A stretch of DNA of 5,888 bases from Parcubacteria group bacterium CG08_land_8_20_14_0_20_43_9 (lineage in GTDB: Bacteria > Patescibacteriota > Minisyncoccia > Minisyncoccales > PEYH01). Shown piece by piece: positions 1 to 4,754 of this stretch; the stretch's first letter is position 1; the number at the start of each line of letters is the position of its first letter. A model generated the notes under the pieces. That model saw nothing but the letters and a program-made list of their open reading frames with translations. It was not told where the DNA came from and ran no database searches. Position numbers and translations under genes: made by a program. The stretch covers positions 1-5,888 of the forward strand of contig PEYH01000050.1 in NCBI GenBank assembly GCA_002774465.1. The letters run 5' to 3'.

Positions 1-894
1 CGGATTGAAAAAAAGAGCAAAATATCGCGGGATAACGAAAGAATAATCGCTGAAATTATAGACTGACTGATAATAGCCGGAGGGCAGGGAGAGCGCGTTA
101 ATGATATTGTTTTCTGCTGCGCGCAAAAGGGACCGCTCGTCTTCAAAGAACAGAAAATTTATTTGATTTATATATGGGACTTGGCTGAAATATCCGGCAA
201 ATTTATTTAGATTTATCGAGGTAATCCTCCCGGCTTTTTCTTGAGCGATATTTTGCACATAGAAAGGGCCGGAACCGATTGGCTTGTAATTATATGAGGA
301 TAAAGGGAAATTTTCCGCTGAAATTTCCGACCAGATATGGCTGGGCATAATCTTCAGGCAGAGCGTTTCCAGGAAGGCCGGGTAGGCGTTCTTCAAGGTA
401 AAAATTATCTGGTATTGGGAAATTTTCTCTGCCCTTACATCCAGCCATTTTGCCTGAATCGGGCTTTTGAAATCAGGGCTCTGGATGGTTTTTATGGTAA
501 AAATTATGTCATCAGCAGTAAGGGGCTGGCCGTCGTGGAACAGGACATTTTCTTTCAAGGTTATATTATAAAGCTTGCCGTCATTTTCAATTGAATATTC
601 CCTGACAAGGTCAGGGACGATTTGCCCGGCGCTGTCATATTTGAAAAGCCCGGAGTAGATTAAGTTCACCAAATCCCTGTCAACATCATTGGAGGCGGCG
701 TAAATGGGGTTTATAAACCTTGGCTGGCCCAAAATGCCTTCGCGCAGAATCCCGCCGTTGGCAGGCGCTACAATAGTGCCGCCCAAATAAGAGGAAATAA
801 TCAGATAGACGCCGGAAGCGAGAAAGACGATAAGAAATATAAAGAAAAATATTTTTTCTTTCTTATTAAGGACTTTTGGCAGGACCCTGACCAT
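1..894 (-). CDS. Family 5 extracellular solute-binding protein (peptide/oligopeptide ABC type), N-terminal part, membrane-anchored
   Basis: Reading the minus strand gives 298 codons with no stop, running off the left edge, so the C-terminal part is missing. A short basic N-terminus (NKKEK, residues 10-14) is followed by one hydrophobic helix at about 15-37. The SBP_bac_5 fold then begins: an entry segment with RFINPIY (59-65), the family signature FHDGQPLTADD (119-129), a later GSGPFYV, and RYFALFFNP at the edge. Such proteins bind peptides or similar solutes outside the membrane for an ABC importer. No lipobox cysteine follows the helix, so it is probably held by an uncleaved transmembrane anchor. 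The first ATG is at 894, but the frame is open back to 1020 with gene-like codons and lysine/proline-rich residues. A non-ATG start, for example ATT at 1002, is therefore possible. It lies downstream of secG on the same strand. Family assignment is firm; substrate and exact start are not. Confidence 0.88.
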   Translation of the reverse strand, partial: MVRVLPKVLNKKEKIFFFIFLIVFLASGVYLIISSYLGGTIVAPANGGILREGILGQPRFINPIYAASNDVDRDLVNLIYSGLFKYDSAGQIVPDLVREYSIENDGKLYNITLKENVLFHDGQPLTADDIIFTIKTIQSPDFKSPIQAKWLDVRAEKISQYQIIFTLKNAYPAFLETLCLKIMPSHIWSEISAENFPLSSYNYKPIGSGPFYVQNIAQEKAGRITSINLNKFAGYFSQVPYINQINFLFFEDERSLLRAAENNIINALSLPSGYYQSVYNFSDYSFVIPRYFALFFNP

Positions 895-1012
895 ATTAAA
901 AGCCCGGCTGATTCTCGGCTTTATTTTTTCCTTGATCGGCTGGATTTTCAGCTTCGGCCGGATAGAGTTCAGCCCCTTTTTGATTTTAGGGTTTATATGA
1001 ATCGTTTCAAAA

Positions 1013-1234
1013 CTAAAAGATTAGATTTAAGACAGCCAAAATTACAAAGAGGGCGCCCAAAGTGCAGGTGGCCCAGAATATTTTCTTTTCCATCCCTCTT
1101 CTTGAGCTATAGAAGGCGCCTCCTTCCTGCCCAAAAGCAGACCCGATGGCCGAGCCCCTTTGCTGGAGTAAAATGCCTATAACTAAAAGGATTGAGACAA
1201 TAATTTGGATAAAGGCCAATATGTCAATCGTCAT
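1013..1234 (-). CDS. secG: SecG, preprotein translocase subunit
   Basis: This 73-residue protein is the small auxiliary subunit of the SecYEG channel, which helps SecA-driven export across the cytoplasmic membrane. It has the SecG plan: helix 1 at about 4-23, the conserved cytosolic loop LLQQRGSAIGSAFG (22-35), then GGAFYSSRRGMEK (38-50), and helix 2 at about 52-72. Length is normal for the family. Its ATG overlaps the end of the upstream holin-like gene by 11 bases (stop TGA inside ATGACGATTGA), so translation is probably coupled. No separate ribosome binding site is obvious. It is followed on the same strand by the solute-binding protein, an exported protein that would itself use the Sec channel. 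Confidence 0.95.
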   Translation of the reverse strand: MTIDILAFIQIIVSILLVIGILLQQRGSAIGSAFGQEGGAFYSSRRGMEKKIFWATCTLGALFVILAVLNLIF

Positions 1235-1601
1235 ATCTTTGTTTTCGCCAACTGCGCTTGGCGAGCAAATAAAAGAAAAAACTCGAAGCCCAGATGATTA
1301 AAGTGGTTATTATTAACGGAACAAGGCCGGATATCTGGAAATTGTTCGGAAAGAGCGCATAAGAAACAAACCAGACAATGGCAATATTTATTACTAACCC
1401 AATTAAGCCAAAAGTCAAGAGCCGGACAGGGAAAAGGAAGAAGTTCAGAATCGGTTTGATAAAGTAGTTAATTATACCAAAAATTAGGCCGATTAGAAGG
1501 AAAATTTTTCGAGCGCCAACGAATTGAACTCCGGCAACGAATTCAGACGCCAGATAGACGCCGAGTACCCCGGCCATGATTTGGAATAAAAATCCTGTCA
1601 T
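1224..1601 (-). CDS. Phage holin family 4 / YvlD-like four-helix membrane protein
   Basis: A 125-residue, very hydrophobic protein with about four membrane helices (roughly 4-24, 33-52, 61-83 and 92-113) and a basic tail (KRSWRKQRYDD). The segment GLIFGIINYFIKPIL (38-52) followed by FPVRLLTFGLIGLVIN (57-72) is the hallmark of the phage_holin_4_2 family (PF04020; B. subtilis YvlD). Despite the family name these are common chromosomal membrane proteins. Their role is poorly defined, and nothing here points to a prophage. It is the first gene of a leftward unit with secG, overlapping it by 11 bases. Its promoter (-10 ending only 7 bases before the ATG) implies a leaderless mRNA, which supports this start. 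Family call is good; function is unknown. Confidence 0.88.
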   Translation of the reverse strand: MTGFLFQIMAGVLGVYLASEFVAGVQFVGARKIFLLIGLIFGIINYFIKPILNFFLFPVRLLTFGLIGLVINIAIVWFVSYALFPNNFQISGLVPLIITTLIIWASSFFFYLLAKRSWRKQRYDD

Positions 1602-1608
1602 GTGTTCT

Positions 1609-1636
1609 ATTGTATCATTTCCCGATAAAAAGGCAA
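1609..1636 (-). promoter_or_regulatory. Promoter of the holin-secG-solute-binding-protein unit
   Basis: On the minus strand TTGCCT (1636-1631) and TACAAT (1614-1609) are separated by 16 bases, and the -10 is preceded by an extended -10 TG (1617-1616). Only 7 bases lie between the -10 and the ATG at 1601, so transcription would begin at or next to the start codon. Prediction from consensus only. Confidence 0.6.
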
Positions 1637-1644
1637 TAAAAATC

Positions 1645-1673
1645 TTGACAAAATTAGGAATTTAATTTAGGAT
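1645..1673 (+). promoter_or_regulatory. Promoter of groES, housekeeping sigma type
   Basis: A perfect -35 TTGACA (1645-1650) is followed after exactly 17 bases by TAGGAT (1668-1673). The expected start near 1680 leaves a leader of about 80 bases before groES. The promoter is back to back with the leftward one; their -35 boxes are only 8 bases apart, so the two units may influence each other. No CIRCE inverted repeat (TTAGCACTC-N9-GAGTGCTAA) is seen here. Confidence 0.7.
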
Positions 1674-1682
1674 ATGAGATAG

Positions 1683-1714
1683 AAAATCCAAATGTCAAAA
1701 TCCAAAATCCAAAA
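1683..1714 (+). repeat. Short AAAATCC repeats in the groES leader
   Basis: Three copies of AAAATCC (1683-1689, 1697-1703, 1704-1710) lie in the predicted 5' leader of groES. The first two are separated by AAATGTC and the last two are contiguous. It looks like low-complexity intergenic repeat DNA; a function is not evident. Confidence 0.55.
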
Positions 1715-1760
1715 CAGAAAAGAATAAAAGGTCAATCAAAATAAATAATAATAAAAGAAG

Positions 1761-2051
1761 ATGAATATCAAACCATTAGCTGATTATATTTTGATAGAGC
1801 CGGTTACCGCGGAAGAAAAAACGAAAAGCGGCATATTTCTGCCGGAAACAGCAGAAAAGGAAAGGCCGGAACAGGGGAATGTTGTTGCCGTGGGAACGGG
1901 CAAGAAAACAGCTTCAGGCAAGGTTATCCCCTTGGATGTCAAGGTCGGGGACAAGGTTCTTTTTACCAAATATGGACCAAATGAGATTGAAATTGATGGC
2001 AAAGAATATTTGATTGCCAGAGAAGACGACATCCTCGCAGTTCTTGAGTAA
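1761..2051 (+). CDS. groES: Co-chaperonin GroES (Cpn10)
   Basis: This 96-residue protein forms the seven-membered lid that closes the GroEL folding chamber in the cytosol. The whole Cpn10 chain is visible: opening strand MNIKPLADYILIEP (1-14), the GroEL-binding mobile loop at about 16-33 (EEKTKSG, with the hydrophobic IFL contact at 25-27 and then PETAEKE), GNVVAVGTG (39-47), the roof loop with KVIPLDVKVGDKVLF (54-68), and the closing DDILAVLE. Length matches the usual 94-100 residues. The ATG is preceded by AAAAGAAG directly adjacent, too close to serve as a normal Shine-Dalgarno. The stop codon sits in the loop of a perfect 10-bp hairpin. groEL follows, but only after 250 bases. Confidence 0.97.
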   Translation: MNIKPLADYILIEPVTAEEKTKSGIFLPETAEKERPEQGNVVAVGTGKKTASGKVIPLDVKVGDKVLFTKYGPNEIEIDGKEYLIAREDDILAVLE

Positions 2052-2064
2052 GTCCAAGAACTGC
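2037..2064 (+). repeat. Perfect 10-bp hairpin spanning the groES stop codon
   Basis: GCAGTTCTTG (2037-2046) and CAAGAACTGC (2055-2064) are exact reverse complements around an 8-base loop that contains the TAA stop (2049-2051). An AT-rich stretch without a run of T follows, so this is not a canonical intrinsic terminator. It could be an attenuator, an RNA processing site, or a 3' stabiliser of the groES message. Confidence 0.6.
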
Positions 2065-2301
2065 TAAATAAATGATTAATGATTAATAATTATTAAATAA
2101 GAGCTATGGCTCCCCACTCAAATTTTGCGGGGACTACAAGGCAACCCGCTTCGCCCAATAAGGGGTGTTCCTATTTGGGACACGCAGGCTGCAAGCGCTA
2201 TCCAATTTTAAATAATAAACATTAAATATGAGTAATGGCGATGGCAAAATTTGAGAGGGATGCTCATTTTTGTACCTACTCGCTAATACTCGCAGACAAA
2301 A
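2052..2301 (+). other. 250-base noncoding groES-groEL spacer / groEL leader
   Basis: No convincing gene lies here on either strand. It opens with an AT-rich tract (2065-2100). A candidate structured block follows (about 2111-2259), then a hairpin that includes the groEL start codon (2261-2308). I see no strong promoter, so groEL is probably read through from the groES promoter. A weak promoter could be hidden in the AT-rich parts. Most groES-groEL pairs are separated by only tens of bases. Confidence 0.6.
2111..2259 (+). repeat. Nested inverted repeats; candidate structured RNA or palindromic repeat element
   Basis: CTCAAATTTTGC (2117-2128) is the exact reverse complement of GCAAAATTTGAG (2244-2255). 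One mismatch further out, CCC (2113-2115) pairs with GGG (2257-2259). Inside are CGCTT/AAGCG (2147-2151 with 2193-2197) and a 7-bp hairpin, GTGTTCC/GGGACAC (2165-2171 with 2177-2183, loop TATTT). The left arm can alternatively fold locally as TCCCC/GGGGA (2111-2115 with 2129-2133), so two exclusive states are possible. No known riboswitch class was recognised. Confidence 0.45.
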
Positions 2302-2308
2302 ATGGCAA
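2261..2308 (+). promoter_or_regulatory. Hairpin sequestering the groEL start codon; candidate RNA thermometer or translational switch
   Basis: TGCTCATTTTTGT (2261-2273) pairs with ACAAAAATGGCAA (2296-2308) over 13 positions, with a single G-U wobble at 2264/2305. The loop has 22 bases (2274-2295). The groEL ATG (2302-2304) lies wholly within the 3' arm. The central part is A-U only, so it should be marginally stable. A heat-shock gene with its start codon masked by an AU-rich stem fits a thermosensor, but this is inference; no named thermometer family (ROSE, fourU) was recognised. Confidence 0.45.
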
Positions 2309-3945
2309 AAGATATTATATATTCCGAGATTGCCCGGAAAAAACTAAAAGCCGGCGTTGACAAGCTGGCTAATGTGGTAAAAGTAACCCTTGGCCCAAGG
2401 GGCAGGAATGTTATTTTAGACAAGGGCTTTGGTTCTCCGACCATCACTAACGACGGAGTCAATATTGCCAAAGAGATTGAACTGGAAGACAAAGTGGAAA
2501 ATCTCGGGGCAGAGATAGTGAAAGAGGTGGCTTCCAGGACCAATGATATGGCGGGAGACGGGACCACTACTGCCACTGTGTTAGCCCAAGCCATTATTAG
2601 CGAAGGCATTAAAAACGTGGCGGCCGGAGCCAATCCTTTGGCTCTTAAAAAAGGCATTGAAACGGCAACTAAAAAAGTGGTTGAGTTTTTGAAAGAAATT
2701 TCAAAGCCAATGGCAGGCAAAGAAGATATTGCCAAAGTTGCCACTATAGCGGCCGAGGATTCAGAGCTTGGCGATATGATTGCCGATGTGATAGACGAGG
2801 CAGGCAAAGAGGGGGTGGTGACCATAGAAGAGTCAAAAACATTCGGATTGCAAAAGGAAATCGTCAGAGGGCTCCAAATTGACAGGGGCTATATTTCCCC
2901 CTATATGATAACCGATGCCGACCATATGAAGGCAGAGCTTGAGGAGCCGTATATTTTGATAACAGACAAAAAAGTTTCTTCCATAAAAGAAATTCTTCCG
3001 ATTCTTGAGAAAGTGGCCCAAGCAGGCAAGAAAGAAATTGTTATTATCGCCGATGATGTTGACGGCGAGGCCTTGGCAACATTATTAGTCAATAAACTTC
3101 GGGGAGTGTTTAACGCTTTGGCAGTCAAGGCCCCGGGATTCGGCGACAGGAAGAAAGAGATGCTTGAAGACATCGCTTGCTTAGTCGGGGCAAAAGTCAT
3201 TTCCGAGGATATTGGTCTGAAAATTGAAAATGCCGAAATTGAAATGCTTGGCCAAGCAAGAAAAGTGGTCGCCACTAAAGATGATACGACTATTATAGAG
3301 GGCAAGGGGGGCAAAGAAGAGATTGAAGCAAGAGTGTCGCAGATAAAACAGCAATTAGAAATAGCTGATTCAGAGTTTGACAAAGATAAATTGCAGGAAC
3401 GTTTGGCAAAACTGGCCGGCGGGGTGGCGGTAATTAAAGTGGGCGCTCCCACAGAAATTGAGCAGAAAGCAAGGCAGCATAAGGCGGAAGACGCTTTATC
3501 CGCAGCTCGCTCTGCGCTTGAAGAAGGGATTGTCCCGGGCGGGGGAGTGGCCCTGATTGAAGCCATTAAGTCGCTGGAAGGCATTGAGATTTCCGAAAAA
3601 GGCGAGCTGGCCAAAGATATCCAGACCGGAGTTGATATTCTTAAGAAAGCGATTGAGTCGCCGGCGAGGCAGATTGCCCACAATGCCGGAATTGATGCAG
3701 GAGTTGTGGTTGCGAGAATCAAGGGGAGCGGGGAATTGGATTTTGGGTTTAACGCCCAGACATTAAGGTTTGAGAATCTGATTCAATCAGGCATTATTGA
3801 CCCGACTAAGGTGGTCAGGTCTGCTTTGGAAAACGCCGCTTCTGCCGCCGCCACTTTCCTGACGACCGAAGCGGCTATCACTGACAAACCGGAAAAGAAA
3901 GACAACAACCCTATGGCTCAAGCCAACCCTTACGAGGATTACTAA
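2302..3945 (+). CDS. groEL: Chaperonin GroEL (Cpn60, Hsp60)
   Basis: This 547-residue protein is the ATP-driven double-ring chaperonin that encloses unfolded proteins under a GroES lid. The full chain is present. The equatorial nucleotide pocket has TLGPRGRNV (29-37), TNDGVNIAKEIEL with D51, and AGDGTTTAT (84-92) with D86. D397 in AEDALSAARSALEEG is the ATP-hydrolysis residue (E. coli D398), VPGGGVA (411-417) follows, and GIIDPTKV holds D500. The apical domain lies between about 190 and 375. The start MAKDIIYSEIARK is the family norm. The C-terminus (KPEKKDNNPMAQANPYEDY) lacks the Gly-Gly-Met repeats seen in many GroELs. No ribosome binding site precedes the ATG, and the ATG lies inside a predicted hairpin. 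A strong terminator follows. Confidence 0.98.
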   Translation: MAKDIIYSEIARKKLKAGVDKLANVVKVTLGPRGRNVILDKGFGSPTITNDGVNIAKEIELEDKVENLGAEIVKEVASRTNDMAGDGTTTATVLAQAIISEGIKNVAAGANPLALKKGIETATKKVVEFLKEISKPMAGKEDIAKVATIAAEDSELGDMIADVIDEAGKEGVVTIEESKTFGLQKEIVRGLQIDRGYISPYMITDADHMKAELEEPYILITDKKVSSIKEILPILEKVAQAGKKEIVIIADDVDGEALATLLVNKLRGVFNALAVKAPGFGDRKKEMLEDIACLVGAKVISEDIGLKIENAEIEMLGQARKVVATKDDTTIIEGKGGKEEIEARVSQIKQQLEIADSEFDKDKLQERLAKLAGGVAVIKVGAPTEIEQKARQHKAEDALSAARSALEEGIVPGGGVALIEAIKSLEGIEISEKGELAKDIQTGVDILKKAIESPARQIAHNAGIDAGVVVARIKGSGELDFGFNAQTLRFENLIQSGIIDPTKVVRSALENAASAAATFLTTEAAITDKPEKKDNNPMAQANPYEDY

Positions 3946-3958
3946 AATAATTTTTAAG

Positions 3959-4006
3959 AAAGAACCCCAAAACCCTGCCGACTCGGCAGGGTTTTGGGGT
4001 TCTTTT
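3959..4006 (+). terminator. Strong intrinsic terminator after groEL
   Basis: Starting 13 bases past the groEL stop, 3959-3981 and 3983-4005 are exact reverse complements: 23 bp around a single central base, folding in practice with a GACTC loop closed by CTGCC/GGCAG. The right arm ends in TTCTTTTGTT, the U-tract. Because the mirrored left flank gives TTCTTAAAAA on the other strand, it may act in both directions. It separates the chaperonin unit from lemA. Confidence 0.9.
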
Positions 4007-4025
4007 GTTAGGGTGCGACCCTAAC
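4007..4025 (+). repeat. Small hairpin directly behind the terminator
   Basis: GTTAGGGT (4007-4014) and ACCCTAAC (4018-4025) form a perfect 8-bp stem with a GCG loop, abutting the terminator T-tract. No T-run follows. It may be a backup pause site or a mobile palindromic repeat; its role is unknown. Confidence 0.5.
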
Positions 4026-4089
4026 AATGTTGTCGGAACGCCATTATTGGGGGAGGCCTCTGATAGTTGAGATTATAATTTCGCCGGAC

Positions 4090-4118
4090 TTGTTTTTGGA
4101 GGGGATATAAGTTATAAT
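4090..4118 (+). promoter_or_regulatory. Promoter of lemA-htpX
   Basis: TTGTTT (4090-4095), 17 bases, then a perfect TATAAT (4113-4118). The start would fall near 4125, leaving a leader of about 26 bases. A 7-bp inverted repeat, GGGATAT (4102-4108) and ATATCCC (4117-4123), straddles the -10 and could be an operator. Confidence 0.65.
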
Positions 4119-4150
4119 ATCCCTAAACATAATCATTAATCAGCAAAATT

Positions 4151-4708
4151 ATGAGTACATTACTTATTGTTATTATTGCGGTTTTGGCCCTGCTGTTTTT
4201 AAGCGTGGCCGGGATGTTCAATCGTTTTGTGGTGCTTCGCAACAGGACTAAAGAGGCCTGGGCAGACATAGACGTCCAGTTGAAGAGGAGATACAATTTG
4301 ATTCCCAATTTGGTGAATACCGTAAAGGGCTATGCCCAGCATGAAAGAGAGCTTTTTGAGAAAGTGACGCAGGCAAGGGCGCAGGCAATGAGCGCGCAGG
4401 GGGCAGGGGACAAGGCAAAAGCGGAGAATATGCTGTCCAGCACCTTGAAATCTCTTTTTGCGGTGGTGGAAAATTATCCGGAATTAAAGGCCTCGGACAA
4501 CTTCAAGCACCTTCAGGAAGAATTGACCGATACCGAAGACAAAGTTCAGGCAGCCAGAAGATTCTATAATGGGAACGTCAAAGAACTTAATGTCAAAGTT
4601 GAAAGTTTTCCCTCAAACATTATTGCCAGAATGTTCAATTTTAAGAAGATGGACCTTTTTGAACTGACAGCCCCGGAAGAGAGAGAGGCGCCGAAAGTGG
4701 AGTTTTAA
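4151..4708 (+). CDS. lemA: LemA family membrane protein
   Basis: A 185-residue LemA protein: a single N-terminal membrane helix (about 3-23) followed by a helical-bundle domain. Family motifs are clear: LRNRTKEAWADIDVQLKRR (29-47) running into YNLIPNLVNTVKGYA (48-62), ENYPELKAS (107-115), RRFYNGNVKELN (136-147), and PSNIIARMFNF near the end. Length is typical. The molecular role of LemA is not well defined. In many bacteria the gene sits beside htpX or other envelope quality-control genes, as here, where htpX follows after 46 bases on the same strand. A TTGTTT/TATAAT promoter lies just upstream. There is no Shine-Dalgarno before the ATG (AGCAAAATT). Identity is firm; function is inferred from context. 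Confidence 0.96.
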   Translation: MSTLLIVIIAVLALLFLSVAGMFNRFVVLRNRTKEAWADIDVQLKRRYNLIPNLVNTVKGYAQHERELFEKVTQARAQAMSAQGAGDKAKAENMLSSTLKSLFAVVENYPELKASDNFKHLQEELTDTEDKVQAARRFYNGNVKELNVKVESFPSNIIARMFNFKKMDLFELTAPEEREAPKVEF

Positions 4709-4713
4709 GACGC

Positions 4714-4741
4714 TTGTCATTTCTGGGATACAACCTATAGG
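4714..4741 (+). promoter_or_regulatory. Possible internal promoter before htpX
   Basis: TTGTCA (4714-4719) and TATAGG (4736-4741) are spaced by 16 bases in the short lemA-htpX gap. With only 13 bases to the htpX ATG, a transcript from here would have a leader of just a few bases. The -10 is a weak match and also forms the palindrome CCTATAGG, so this is tentative. Confidence 0.28.
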
Positions 4742-4754
4742 ACACCGCGTAAAG

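Noticed and set aside
337..594. Open frame of 85 residues on the plus strand
   Set aside because: It lies opposite the solute-binding protein, which shows clear family motifs in the minus frame.
1224..1601. Holin-family hit as a sign of a prophage
   Set aside because: No other phage gene is present; this family is common on chromosomes, and the gene overlaps secG in a housekeeping unit.
2037..2080. groES stop hairpin as a full intrinsic terminator
   Set aside because: The stem is followed by TAAATAAATG, not by a run of T, and no clear promoter for groEL lies downstream.
2228..2254. Possible 8-codon upstream reading frame (ATGAGTAATGGC...TGA) in the groEL leader
   Set aside because: It is very short, has no ribosome binding site, and lies within an inverted-repeat arm; chance occurrence is likely.
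2274..2295. The loop carries ACTCGC twice, with CGCTAA between, vaguely like CIRCE halves
   Set aside because: The halves do not match TTAGCACTC-N9-GAGTGCTAA in sequence, spacing or symmetry.
2283..2825. Long open frames on the strand opposite groEL (also 2901-3722)
   Set aside because: They mirror the groEL codons, are serine/alanine-rich shadows, and overlap an unmistakable chaperonin gene.
4047..4079. A second lemA promoter using TATAAT at 4074-4079
   Set aside because: No -35 box lies at 16-18 bases; the nearest TTGGGG is 21 bases away. The promoter at 4090-4118 is much better.
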